Positions 8,421 through 17,024 of a DNA stretch of 64,000 nucleotides are shown piece by piece. A program made the position numbers and the translations under genes. Positions within the stretch are counted from its first letter, which is position 1, and the number at the start of each line of letters is the position of its first letter. Origin of the DNA: Clostridium oryzae (lineage in GTDB: Bacteria > Bacillota > Clostridia > Clostridiales > Clostridiaceae); contig NZ_MZGV01000015.1 in NCBI RefSeq assembly GCF_002029235.1, positions 1 through 64,000 of the forward strand, in the 5' to 3' direction. The notes under the pieces were generated by a model. That model saw only the letters and a program-made list of their open reading frames with translations. It was not told the origin of the DNA and did no database searches.

Positions 8421-9278
8421 ATGAAATTAAACGGAGTTTGGCTTCCAATAGTAACGCCATTTGTAAATGATAAGGTAGATTTTGAATCATATAGGAGTCT
8501 TATAGATTATTATATACCTACAGGTATATCAGGTTTGATGCCATTAGGAACTACAGGTGAAACACCAACATTAGAAGAAGATGAATATGAAGAATTAATT
8601 GAGAAAACTATGGAGTACGTAAATGGTAGAGTACCAGTAATAGTTGGAATGGGCGGAAACAGCACTCATAAGGTTGTTAAGATGCTAAAAATCGCTGAAC
8701 GAAATAAGGTACAGGGAATTCTATCGGTATCACCTTATTACAATAGACCAGATCAAAGAGGAATATATGAACACTTTTTAAGAATATCAGAAGCTACTGA
8801 TTTGAATATAGTTCTTTATAATATACCTTATAGAACCGGAAGGAATATAGAAAATTCTACAATAAGAAAACTAGCTGAACTTAAAAATATTATCGGAATA
8901 AAAGATGCCTGCGGAGATATAAAGCAAACCACCGATTTATTGATGAATAGACCTGATAATCTATCCATAATGACTGGAGAAGACATATTCCTTTATAATA
9001 CACTTTTAATGGGTGGTGATGGAGGAGTACTTGCATCAGCTCATATAAACACTGAGAAATTTGTGAAGATGTATGAGTACACTCAGCAAAATGATGCTAG
9101 AGCTGCGTTAGATATATGGAAAGACTTGTATAAAATAATACCATTACTATTTGAAGAACCGAATCCTTCTCCTATCAAATATTATCTATATAAAAAGGGA
9201 CTAATAAAATCTGAAGAAGTGAGATTACCACTTGTAAATATTAGTGAAAATCTTCGAGCTAAAATTGACAGAATATAA
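8421..9278 (+). CDS. dapA: 4-hydroxy-tetrahydrodipicolinate synthase
   Basis: 285 residues, the usual length. It condenses pyruvate with aspartate semialdehyde, the first committed step to diaminopimelate and lysine. Visible signatures are PLGTTGETPTL (substrate loop), Y133 in VLYNIPYRTGRN, and the Schiff-base lysine K161 in IGIKDACGD. AGGAGG precedes the ATG. It is a single gene behind a T-box whose apparent specifier is a lysine codon, so control fits function. The lysC and asd genes that feed the pathway are at 55-58 kb in this window. Confidence 0.95.
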   Translation: MKLNGVWLPIVTPFVNDKVDFESYRSLIDYYIPTGISGLMPLGTTGETPTLEEDEYEELIEKTMEYVNGRVPVIVGMGGNSTHKVVKMLKIAERNKVQGILSVSPYYNRPDQRGIYEHFLRISEATDLNIVLYNIPYRTGRNIENSTIRKLAELKNIIGIKDACGDIKQTTDLLMNRPDNLSIMTGEDIFLYNTLLMGGDGGVLASAHINTEKFVKMYEYTQQNDARAALDIWKDLYKIIPLLFEEPNPSPIKYYLYKKGLIKSEEVRLPLVNISENLRAKIDRI

Positions 9279-9335
9279 AAAATATGATGCATAATATGCT
9301 TGATTATCAATTTATACGTAAGTTAACCATTTTTA

Positions 9336-9364
9336 TTGACTTTTATCCTTGTTAAGTGTAAGTT
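9336..9364 (+). promoter_or_regulatory. Promoter of the hut unit
   Basis: TTGACT (9336-9341) and TAAGTT (9359-9364) with 17-bp spacing, about 40 bp before the hutP start. The -10 is only moderately good. Confidence 0.5.
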
Positions 9365-9402
9365 ATTCCTATGCTTAATCTTTGCTAGAAGGGAAAATAT
9401 CC

Positions 9403-9846
9403 ATGTTTGAGAATTTGAGTTTAGGAAAAACTGCTCTGCTTGTTTCTATGGCGGTGGAAGAAGATGAAAAGTTTATTAGAGAAACTGCTGAAGCCAATGG
9501 TTATAAAGTAATCAAAGGTAAAGTTGGAGCTATGGATTCCTCTAAAATTTTTGCGGCAATTGAAACCGCAGCAAAAAAAGAGCACATTATTGAATCTATA
9601 TACAGACAGGAACATGCTTTATATCATTCCGTACTTGAAGCCTATGAAGGTATATGCAGAGGACAGGTCGGATTAGGAAATGTACTTAGGACTGCTGGGC
9701 TTGTTTTCAGTGTAGTTAAAGGCTCTAGACTACCCAATGATGGTTCAGATGGCGAATGGTTGGCCGTGGTACTTTATGGGAATATGGGAGCGCCGATAAA
9801 GGGATTTGAACATGAAGTCATTGGACTTGGAATAAATCCAGTATAA
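9403..9846 (+). CDS. hutP: HutP, histidine-dependent RNA antiterminator
   Basis: 147 residues from ATG 9403, chosen because GAAGGG lies 9 nt upstream; a TTG at 9382 has no such site. The length matches Bacillus HutP (about 150). Family features include EHALYHSVLEAYEGICRGQ, VLRTAGLVFSVV and the C-terminal VVLYGNMGAPIKG-EHEVIGLGINPV. HutP binds L-histidine and Mg2+, then binds spaced NAG triplets in the mRNA to prevent termination ahead of hutH. Exactly such triplets and a strong terminator lie between this gene and hutH. Confidence 0.9.
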   Translation: MFENLSLGKTALLVSMAVEEDEKFIRETAEANGYKVIKGKVGAMDSSKIFAAIETAAKKEHIIESIYRQEHALYHSVLEAYEGICRGQVGLGNVLRTAGLVFSVVKGSRLPNDGSDGEWLAVVLYGNMGAPIKGFEHEVIGLGINPV

Positions 9847-9922
9847 TAGAATAGTTTAAGCCCATAGTTATTAGTTTATTAGGGGGCAAAACTCATTAGT
9901 TAGTGAGTTTTGCCCTTTTTTT
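9847..9922 (+). promoter_or_regulatory. HutP-binding leader and hut terminator
   Basis: The stop codon is followed by many TAG/AAG triplets at 9847, 9852, 9858, 9865, 9872 and 9880; three of them (9858, 9865, 9872) have the 7-nt period expected for a HutP hexamer face. The terminator GGGCAAAACTCA (9884-9895) / TGAGTTTTGCCC (9904-9915) with seven T follows, and its loop TTAGTTAG holds two further TAG words. HutP bound to this RNA would block the terminator and open hutH. Confidence 0.85.
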
Positions 9923-9967
9923 GTTTGCATAAATGAAAAATATACATAAGTTAGGAGAATACTATAA

Positions 9968-11455
9968 ATGAATAATATTATTATTAATGGCGAAAGCTTA
10001 ACTTTAGAAGAACTTGCTGCAGTAGCAAGAAAAAGATATACTGTGAAAATCGATGAGCAGGCTAAAGACAAAATATTGCAATCAAGAAAAATTGTTGATA
10101 AAATTGTTAAAGAAAATAAAGTTGTTTATGGTATAACTACTGGTTTCGGAAAATTTGCCAATGTTAAAATTTCAGAAGGCGATTGTTCAAAGCTTCAGAG
10201 GAATCTTATAATGTCGCATGCATGTGGAGCAGGAGATAATCTGCCAACAGAAGTCGTTAGAGCTATAATGCTACTAAGAGCCAATGCACTTTCAAAAGGA
10301 TTTTCAGGAATAAGGCTCTCAACGCTGCAAACACTTATAGATATGCTTAATAAAGGAGTTCACCCATTAATACCTGAAAAAGGTTCCTTAGGAGCATCAG
10401 GAGATTTAGCTCCGCTCGCACATATGGTGCTTCCAATGATTGGAGAAGGTGAAGCTGAGTATAAAGGGGAAAGAATGTCTGGAGCACAGGCTATGAAGCT
10501 GGCAGGTATATCTACGGTACAGCTAGCGGCTAAGGAAGGACTTGCACTCATAAATGGTACTCAGGTAATGACAGCTGTAGGTGCTCTTAACGTATATGAC
10601 AGCATAAATCTTTCAAGAATTAGTGATATAGCAGCAGCACTGACGCTGGAAGCATTAAGAGGAATAAAGGATGCTTTTGATTTAAGAACTCATATGATAA
10701 GGCGTCATGACGGTCAGATAGTAACAGCAAAGAGAATTCTAGAGCTAACCGAGGGCAGTACCTTTATTACAAATCAAGGAGAGCTTAGGGTTCAGGATGC
10801 GTATTCATTACGTTGCATACCTCAAGTACATGGTGCTAGCAAAGATGCTATAAACTATGTAAAAGAAAAGGTTGTTATTGAAATGAATTCGGTAACAGAT
10901 AATCCCATAATATTGGAAAATGGTGATGTTATTTCGGGTGGTAATTTTCATGGACAGCCAATGGCTTTAGGTTTTGATTTTTTAGGCATAGCACTTTCAG
11001 AGCTTGGAAACATATCAGAAAGAAGATTGGAAAGACTTGTTAACAGTCAGTTAAACGATCTTCCTGCTTTTTTAACTAAAAATGGTGGATTGAATTCGGG
11101 CTTTATGATAACTCAATATGCAGCAGCCGCTTTAGTGTCTGAAAATAAAGTACTTGCGCATCCCGCATCAGTAGATTCCATACCTTCTTCCGCAAATCAG
11201 GAAGATCATGTTAGTATGGGAACTATAGCTGCAAGAAAGAGCAGAAGCATTTTGGAAAATGTTAAGCGGGTTATTGCTACAGAGCTTATGGCTGCTTGTC
11301 AAGCAATTGATTTCAGAGAAGGATATAAACTTGGAAAAGGTACTCAAGCAGCATACGATACTGTTAGAGCAGCTGTAGATTTTATTGACAAAGATAAAAT
11401 AATGTATACTGAACTTAAAAAGGTTACAGATTTAATAACCGACGAAAAATTCTAA
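9968..11455 (+). CDS. hutH: Histidine ammonia-lyase
   Basis: 495 residues. It converts histidine to urocanate and ammonia. The internal A143-S144-G145 in GSLGASGDLAPLAHM forms the MIO electrophile, and YGITTGFG near residue 54 holds the catalytic tyrosine. The middle and C-terminal helices carry SVTDNPI, SGGNFHGQP and QEDHVSMG, all family landmarks. GGAG precedes the ATG. It is the second gene after hutP, beyond a controlled terminator. hutU and hutI do not follow, unlike the Bacillus operon. Confidence 0.95.
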   Translation: MNNIIINGESLTLEELAAVARKRYTVKIDEQAKDKILQSRKIVDKIVKENKVVYGITTGFGKFANVKISEGDCSKLQRNLIMSHACGAGDNLPTEVVRAIMLLRANALSKGFSGIRLSTLQTLIDMLNKGVHPLIPEKGSLGASGDLAPLAHMVLPMIGEGEAEYKGERMSGAQAMKLAGISTVQLAAKEGLALINGTQVMTAVGALNVYDSINLSRISDIAAALTLEALRGIKDAFDLRTHMIRRHDGQIVTAKRILELTEGSTFITNQGELRVQDAYSLRCIPQVHGASKDAINYVKEKVVIEMNSVTDNPIILENGDVISGGNFHGQPMALGFDFLGIALSELGNISERRLERLVNSQLNDLPAFLTKNGGLNSGFMITQYAAAALVSENKVLAHPASVDSIPSSANQEDHVSMGTIAARKSRSILENVKRVIATELMAACQAIDFREGYKLGKGTQAAYDTVRAAVDFIDKDKIMYTELKKVTDLITDEKF

Positions 11456-11485
11456 TTATCATAATTCAAAACACCTTTAACTCTA

Positions 11486-11545
11486 AGGTTTCATTATTGA
11501 AATTTAATTTGCGCATGAACAAATTAATAGCTGAGTTTGAAACCT
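11486..11545 (+). other. Two-tier hairpin between hutH and fchA
   Basis: AGGTTTCA (11486-11493) pairs with TGAAACCT (11538-11545), and inside it AATTTAATTTG pairs with CAAATTAAT around CGCATGAA. There is no T-run after it, so it is more likely an mRNA processing or stability element than a terminator. Confidence 0.5.
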
Positions 11546-11569
11546 ATCATATGAAAGAAAGGTGATAAC

Positions 11570-12211
11570 ATGTATAAAGATTATTCAATAAACAAATTTA
11601 TAGAAGAGTTATCTTCTGATCTGCCTGCACCTGGAGGTGGAGGAGCTGCAGCTTTAGCTGGGGCTATAGGAGCAGCATTAGGAGCAATGGTTTTTAGCCT
11701 TACTGTCAATAAAAAAATATATCAATCCTATGATGAAGCAACCAAGAAGATTGTTGATGACAATCTTCAGAAGCTGATTAATGCTAAAAATGAATTTCTT
11801 GATATGATTGATAAGGATGCCCAGGCTTTTACGAGTCTTATGGACACATTTAAGCTTCCTAAAACTACAGAAGAGGAGCAAAAACTAAGAAAAGCTAAAC
11901 TTCAGGAAGGATATGAAGCTTCTATGGAGGCACCTCTTAATGTTGCGAAAAAAGCTTATGAAATATTTGATTATATCCTAAGTACCTGTGAATACGGTAA
12001 TAAAGGTGTAATATCCGACGCCGGTGTGGCAGCTATTATGCTTCAGGCAGCGATTGAGGCTTCAGTGCTTAATGTCAGAGTTAATCTAGCGTATATAGAA
12101 AATGAAAATCACATTTTTGATATTAATACTATATGTGATGATCTTATCAGGGAAGGTTTGGAAAAGAGAACTGAGATTTTAGCTAAAGTGTACGGTGAAA
12201 TTGAAAAATAA
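11570..12211 (+). CDS. fchA: Formimidoyltetrahydrofolate cyclodeaminase
   Basis: 213 residues, the size of the stand-alone enzyme. It releases ammonia from 5-formimino-THF to give 5,10-methenyl-THF. The glycine-rich N-terminal segment DLPAPGGGGAAALAGAIGAALG is diagnostic for the cyclodeaminase half of FTCD, and the rest is helical as expected. AAAGGTG precedes the ATG. Its place after hutH ties it to histidine breakdown, although the enzymes that make formiminoglutamate and transfer the formimino group are not in the window. Confidence 0.9.
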   Translation: MYKDYSINKFIEELSSDLPAPGGGGAAALAGAIGAALGAMVFSLTVNKKIYQSYDEATKKIVDDNLQKLINAKNEFLDMIDKDAQAFTSLMDTFKLPKTTEEEQKLRKAKLQEGYEASMEAPLNVAKKAYEIFDYILSTCEYGNKGVISDAGVAAIMLQAAIEASVLNVRVNLAYIENENHIFDINTICDDLIREGLEKRTEILAKVYGEIEK

Positions 12212-12258
12212 TGAAGGTGGAGAACTCCATTGAATTAAAGGTCTAAATGAGGTCTAAT

Positions 12259-12292
12259 GGGCTATCTGTGAATGATTAAGTTCAGATAGCCC
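12259..12292 (+). terminator. Hairpin after fchA
   Basis: GGGCTATCTG (12259-12268) pairs perfectly with CAGATAGCCC (12283-12292). No T-run follows, so termination efficiency is doubtful, but it is the only strong structure after the hut unit. Confidence 0.5.
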
Positions 12293-12370
12293 TGAAGGCT
12301 TCACCGTTATATCAATTCAACTTTGTAAGAGCAGTTCCTTGCTATAGCTGTTTCATATACTTATAAATCT

Positions 12371-12682
12371 TTATTCGTTACTTTCTGCTTTTTTTCTTCT
12401 CCTAAATTTTCTTACTTTCATTAAGTTTGCACAATTATTGTCACACCATATTTTTGTACGGCTCTTTGTTTCATCATGGAAAAACCAGTTACAATCTGGA
12501 TTCTTACATTTTTTTAATCTGCTTATATCGTGGTAAATCAGTAAGTTGGCAAAAGAAGCTGCTATTTCCGCGATAATGTAATTTAAATCTTTTTTTATAG
12601 AAAAAAAACTAAGCTCTATATTAAAATCTCTTGAATTGATATGTTTACAGCTAGTCTCTATCTTTCTGATTCCTGAACTCAA
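12371..12682 (-). pseudogene. Truncated CGNR zinc-finger protein
   Basis: About 103 codons carrying the C-terminal zinc finger of the CGNR/ABATE family: CKNPDCNWFFHDETKSR, then WCDNNCANLMKVRKFRRRKK. CGNR proteins usually have about 190 residues with an N-terminal ABATE half, which is missing here. The reading frame ends close to where an unrelated plus-strand coding fragment begins (about 12682), which looks like a deletion joint. It may be inactive; the zinc finger alone could still bind DNA. Confidence 0.65.
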
Positions 12683-12923
12683 TGATATTCAACTAGTTCA
12701 TCTCGCTTTTCTAGGCCTTCCATATAGGACAAGACTAGATAATGTTAAAGAATATGATGATATATTTAAGACTGAGGATATTGAAGCAATGATAAACAAT
12801 AAACCCTTTAGCGAGTTATCGGATCATCTTAAGGAAACTCTAGAAAAATTATCATTAGCAGAATATTATTTTGATGGTAAGGTATTAGGACGTAATTTAA
12901 GAGCACTGATAAATAGAAAATAA
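12680..12923 (+). pseudogene. C-terminal fragment of an unidentified gene
   Basis: An open frame reaches TAA at 12921-12923. From about 12680 it reads as a natural, charged protein tail (HLAFLGLPYRTRLDNVK, then LSLAEYYFDGKVLGRNLRALI). The upstream part of the frame is antisense to the CGNR zinc-finger gene and is not credible as protein. No start or ribosome site is visible, so this is the 3' end of a gene whose front was lost in the same event that truncated the CGNR gene. Family not recognised. Confidence 0.5.
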
Positions 12924-12949
12924 ATTTAGAAATGTATGTTTTGTAACTA

Positions 12950-13131
12950 AAATATTCGAAGTAATATGAAAGTGACTTTGAAGAAAATACTATTTAGCAT
13001 ATAAACAAGAAAAATAATTTGGATGAAGTGAAGTAGAAACCCTTATAATACTTTGTAAATGCATAGAGTTAGCATAGGGGAGGAAGTGGTTGGAGAAGGC
13101 ATTTTTCAGCCGACGGAAACCACTTCCTCCC
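12950..13131. repeat. Dispersed hairpin repeat, full copy
   Basis: About 180 bp. The upstream part (CGAAGTAATATGAA, AACAAGAAAAATAATTTGG, CTTTGTAAATGCATAGAGT) is shared with 38.68-38.80 kb. It ends in a perfect 14-bp stem, GGGAGGAAGTGGTT (13078-13091) with AACCACTTCCTCCC (13118-13131), around the core GGAGAAGGCATTTTTCAGCC. It lies between convergent coding sequences and its right arm ends five bases before the stop codon of the GH43 gene. Confidence 0.8.
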
Positions 13132-13135
13132 ACTT

Positions 13136-14095
13136 TTATTGTTCTCCTGGTATTCCGAAGTTTGGAGTACCATCCTCATTCCACTCTAATTTCTTCACTC
13201 TTGTATGTCGATTATGATCATACAGTGGATTTCCTACTATTTCTTTGTAAGGTCTTGCATGATATACTAAAATATCATCTTCGCCATCATCTGAAACTGT
13301 AAAACAGTTATGGCCTGGACCATATTCGCCAGTAGCTTCACTAGTCTGGAAGACTGGTGTAGGAGACTTATGCCAAGATTTTGGATCCAATAAATTACTA
13401 TGGATATCTGCGCTGAGTAGTCCCATGCAGTAATTATAATCTGTAGCGCTAGCTGAATATGAAATAAAAATTTTACCATTCTTTTTGATTACAGCAGGGC
13501 CTTCATTTACTTTAAAGCCATTGCATTCCCAATCGTATTCTGGTACTGTCAGTCTAACCTGGTTACCTTTAAGCTTACATGGATTCTCCATTTCAGCGAT
13601 ATATAAATTCGAATTATTATCCATTTTTCTATCTTTTTGAGCCCAAACAAGGTACTGAGTTCCATTGTGCATAAACGTGGTTGCATCTAATGTGAAGGAA
13701 TCCCAATTGGTCTCAAGTCTTCCTTTTTCTACCCAGGTATCTTCCATTGGATCGGCAGATTCATTTTCTAATACGTAGGTCCTTATATGCCATTTATCAT
13801 CTGAGACACCAGCAGCAAAGTATATATACCATCTACCGTTGATATAATGTATTTCAGGGGCCCAAATGTGTGCACCCATAACTCCTATTTCATGCTTTCT
13901 CCATATAGCTTTTTCTTTTGCATTTCTTAGTCCGTTAATAGTATTAGATTTTCTTAAAATAATTCTATCATATTCCGGGTATGAACCTGTGAAATAGTAG
14001 AAACCATCATCATGTTTATATATCCATGGATCAGCTCTTTGCTCTATTAACGGGTTTTTAAATTTAGTATTAGATTTTAGAACGATATTTTCCAT
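13136..14095 (-). CDS. Glycoside hydrolase family 43 protein
   Basis: 319 residues. The five-bladed propeller family is indicated by RADPWIYKHDDGFYYFTGS (catalytic-base aspartate region), GAHIWAPEIHYINGRWYIYF, and NEGPAVIKKNGKIFISYS (proton-donor glutamate region). Members remove arabinose or xylose from plant polysaccharides; the C-terminal GHNCFTVSDDGEDDILVYHA resembles alpha-L-arabinofuranosidases. There is no signal peptide, so it probably acts on imported oligosaccharides. GGAGG precedes the ATG. No transporter or other glycosidase is adjacent. Confidence 0.88.
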   Translation of the reverse strand: MENIVLKSNTKFKNPLIEQRADPWIYKHDDGFYYFTGSYPEYDRIILRKSNTINGLRNAKEKAIWRKHEIGVMGAHIWAPEIHYINGRWYIYFAAGVSDDKWHIRTYVLENESADPMEDTWVEKGRLETNWDSFTLDATTFMHNGTQYLVWAQKDRKMDNNSNLYIAEMENPCKLKGNQVRLTVPEYDWECNGFKVNEGPAVIKKNGKIFISYSASATDYNYCMGLLSADIHSNLLDPKSWHKSPTPVFQTSEATGEYGPGHNCFTVSDDGEDDILVYHARPYKEIVGNPLYDHNRHTRVKKLEWNEDGTPNFGIPGEQ

Positions 14096-14485
14096 TAAGT
14101 ACTACCTCCGTTTAGTTTAAATAACCTTAAATCAATTTAATTATATCACAAAAATAATGGGTTTTATATTATTAAAATCTAAAAAATTTAATTAAAATAT
14201 AAAACATAAATGCTATTTAAGCTAAAATATAGTCATTTACTTAGACTTGCTATTTTGTATCAGCCAGTCTTAACATGAATAGCTAAAGCAGTTTAATTAT
14301 AAGTTAAGCTAAAATTAAACTAAAAGGTGGATATGAACTGAAATATATGTAATTTGAAATTAATGAAGAAACATTATAGAATAAATTTGTATGAGTTTAT
14401 TGAACCTGTAGGAACAATTTGTGGTATTATTAACATTACTGATAATACACCTTTGATAAATAACTGAATTATTAAAGAGAGGAAA
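14096..14485. other. AT-rich intergenic region with no gene
   Basis: This 390-bp gap separates the divergent GH43 and rlmA genes. It is very AT-rich with no credible frame. It must hold both promoters; I could not pick a convincing pair, and I see no strong hairpin. Confidence 0.6.
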
Positions 14486-15385
14486 ATGTGTTTGGATACT
14501 GAAAAGAAAATAGATAAAGCAATGAAACTAATAAATGAGAGCATCCAACTACTTCGCTGTCCAGTTTGTGGAAAGCAGATTTTAGAAGTCGATAATAAAA
14601 CATTGCATTGCTTCAAAGGACATTGTTTTGATGTTTCGAAGAAGGGCTATATAAATTTACTTAATTCAACAGTTAAGAAAGAGTATAGTAAAGAACTTTT
14701 TGAGGCTAGAAATTATATTTGTTCGATAGGTTTTTATAGAAAATTGCAGGAGGAGCTTGTTAGTTTAATACTTCACTACATAGAAAAAACTGATAGTCAG
14801 AATATAAAGATAATGGATGTTGGCTGCGGCGAAGGGTCACACTTAAAATATATTATCGACAAATTAAGGTTGACCGATACAAAAAAAGTTACTGGTATCG
14901 GTATAGATATTTCTAAAGCTGGAATAAGTGTGGCCTCAAGAGAATATAAAGATATATTGTGGTGTGTGGCTGACCTTGCAAAGGGACCGTTTAATAAAAA
15001 AAGTCTGGCCGTAATTTTAAATATATTATCACCCGCTAATTATAAAGAGTTCAAAAGGTTGCTCATAGATGATGGTATAGTAATAAAAGTTGTTCCCGCT
15101 GAAAATTATTTAAAGGAATTAAGAGAGAACTTTTATTCTGACACTAAAAAAGCGGAATACTCAAATTATAAGATTGTTGAGCGTTTAAAAGAAAATTTGG
15201 AAATATTATATCATGAAAATTTGACATATTCAGTAGAGATGTCAAAACAAGATTTGGAAAAGCTTATTTCTATGACACCGCTTAGCTGGACAGCTGATAA
15301 TGAGAAAATAATAAAATTCTTACAAAAGGATATAAAAGCAATAACAGTAGATCTACTCATAATAGTTGGAAAAATGAAACGTTAA
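14486..15385 (+). CDS. rlmA: 23S rRNA (guanine-N1)-methyltransferase
   Basis: 299 residues. The N-terminal zinc site uses C25, C28, C42 and H46 (RCPVCGK, HCFKGH), as in RlmA enzymes that methylate a guanine in helix 35 of 23S rRNA. GYINLLN follows, then the SAM-binding motif MDVGCGEGSHLKYI. The ATG at 14486 is rather close to its GAGAGG site; the in-frame TTG at 14492 is an alternative. In some relatives this methylation affects macrolide or tylosin binding. A MATE pump lies 106 bp downstream. Confidence 0.88.
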   Translation: MCLDTEKKIDKAMKLINESIQLLRCPVCGKQILEVDNKTLHCFKGHCFDVSKKGYINLLNSTVKKEYSKELFEARNYICSIGFYRKLQEELVSLILHYIEKTDSQNIKIMDVGCGEGSHLKYIIDKLRLTDTKKVTGIGIDISKAGISVASREYKDILWCVADLAKGPFNKKSLAVILNILSPANYKEFKRLLIDDGIVIKVVPAENYLKELRENFYSDTKKAEYSNYKIVERLKENLEILYHENLTYSVEMSKQDLEKLISMTPLSWTADNEKIIKFLQKDIKAITVDLLIIVGKMKR

Positions 15386-15491
15386 CTATGTATTATGTGT
15401 ATTTTACTTACATTATTGTATTGAAAAAAAATAATATTATATATATAATAGAAAAGTTACTATGTTTTAATAATTAGTAGGAGGAATAATC

Positions 15492-16871
15492 TTGAATAGA
15501 ACTGAAGAACTTGAAAAATCAAATGTTATAAAGCTTCTTATAAAATTTTCTATACCTGGAATAATTGGAATGCTGGTTACAGTTATGTACAGTTTGGTAG
15601 ATAGAATATTTGTAGGAAAATATGTTGGTGAAATGCAGCTTTCAGGTGTAGGAATAACATTTCCTATTACAAACATCATTATGGCTTTTGGAATGCTTGC
15701 CGGTATTGGTGCTGCTGCTGTCATTTCCATCAAGCTTGGGCAACACAAAAAAGATGATGCAGAAAAGGTTATGGGAAATAGCTTTATACTCCTGATAATA
15801 TTTTCTCTGCTCATAACAATTTTTGGACTCATATTTTTGGAACCTATACTTATAGCTTTTGGAGCAGGTCCAAACACTCTTCCCTATGCAAAAGAGTTTG
15901 GTACAATAATACTTTTAGGGGTAATCGTTCAAAATATCGGTTTCGGGCTTAATAATATTATTAGAGCTGAGGGAAATCCGAGAACTGCTATGCTTACAAT
16001 GTTAATAGGAGCATTGATTAATTTTATAGCAAATCCGACACTGATATTTATATTTAAATTAGGTGTCAGAGGCTCTGCTTTATCTACAGTGATATCTCAG
16101 ACTGTCACTACAGTTTGGACACTATCATATTTTGTTGGCAGCAAAAGTTTATTAAAACTTAGAAAGAAATATTTTAAACTTGATATGAAAGTAATAAAGG
16201 AAATCCTAGCAATAGGAATGTCTCCTTTTGCAATGCAGCTTGCTGCAAGCCTTGTTACAGTTGCATATAATAAAAGTCTTGCGGTGTATGGAGGAGAATT
16301 AGCTATTGGAGCGATGACAATAGTAAATATGATATCAATGGTATTTTTAATGCCTATCTTTGGAATTAATCAAGGGGCACAGCCAATCATTGGATATAAT
16401 TACGGAGCGCAAAATATAGATAGAGTAAAAAAAGCACTTAAATATGCGGCAATTGGAGCTACAGTTATTACAACACTAGGTTGGATTTTTGTGGAACTTT
16501 TTCCTACACAGATGTTTGCAATTTTTAACAATGATGTGAAGCTCATTAATATGGGATCAAGAGGACTTAAAATATTCCTGGCGGTATTTCCTATATTGGG
16601 CTTTTCAATAGTATTTACAAACTATTTTCAAGCTGTGGCAAAAGCCAAATTATCAATGATATTGAGTCTATTGAGACAGGTAATAGTTTTACTGCCACTA
16701 ATATTGATTCTCCCGAGGTATTTTAGCTTAGATGGAGTGTGGATGGCTCAACCTATTTCTGATCTTATAAGTACAATAATCACTGTAATTTTTATGGCTG
16801 TCGAACTAAAAAAACTTAAGGAAATACAAAATGTTAAAACTTCAAATAATGAAGAAGAGAGAGTTTGTTAG
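15492..16871 (+). CDS. MATE-family efflux transporter
   Basis: 459 residues starting at TTG 15492 after TAGGAGGA. About 12 membrane segments; IPGIIGMLVTVMYSLVDRIFVGKYVG and GINQGAQPIIGYNYGA are landmarks of the NorM/DinF-like MATE branch. It exchanges Na+ or H+ for cationic compounds. It follows the rRNA methyltransferase but there is room for a separate promoter. A terminator follows. Confidence 0.88.
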   Translation: MNRTEELEKSNVIKLLIKFSIPGIIGMLVTVMYSLVDRIFVGKYVGEMQLSGVGITFPITNIIMAFGMLAGIGAAAVISIKLGQHKKDDAEKVMGNSFILLIIFSLLITIFGLIFLEPILIAFGAGPNTLPYAKEFGTIILLGVIVQNIGFGLNNIIRAEGNPRTAMLTMLIGALINFIANPTLIFIFKLGVRGSALSTVISQTVTTVWTLSYFVGSKSLLKLRKKYFKLDMKVIKEILAIGMSPFAMQLAASLVTVAYNKSLAVYGGELAIGAMTIVNMISMVFLMPIFGINQGAQPIIGYNYGAQNIDRVKKALKYAAIGATVITTLGWIFVELFPTQMFAIFNNDVKLINMGSRGLKIFLAVFPILGFSIVFTNYFQAVAKAKLSMILSLLRQVIVLLPLILILPRYFSLDGVWMAQPISDLISTIITVIFMAVELKKLKEIQNVKTSNNEEERVC

Positions 16872-16875
16872 TATT

Positions 16876-16910
16876 AAAACAGCGATTTACTAGTCGCTGT
16901 TTTAATTTTT
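16876..16910 (+). terminator. Rho-independent terminator
   Basis: AAAACAGCGA (16876-16885) pairs with TCGCTGTTTT (16894-16903), then AATTTTT. It ends the MATE transcript. Confidence 0.85.
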
Positions 16911-17024
16911 GTAAAATTTCATAAAAAATATTTGGATAACCTATTTGAAAAAGTTGTTATAAAGTATAAAATATTGCTATAAGGTATTTTAATTTTTTAT
17001 GTTTAATCAAAGGAGGACTTATCA

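Noticed and set aside
12636-12680. Start of the plus-strand 95-codon frame as a true N-terminus
   Set aside because: This stretch is antisense to the CGNR gene fragment and lacks a ribosome site; only the sequence after about 12680 looks like protein.
15467-15877. Minus-strand 136-codon frame
   Set aside because: Antisense to the MATE gene; its composition mirrors the hydrophobic codons of that gene.
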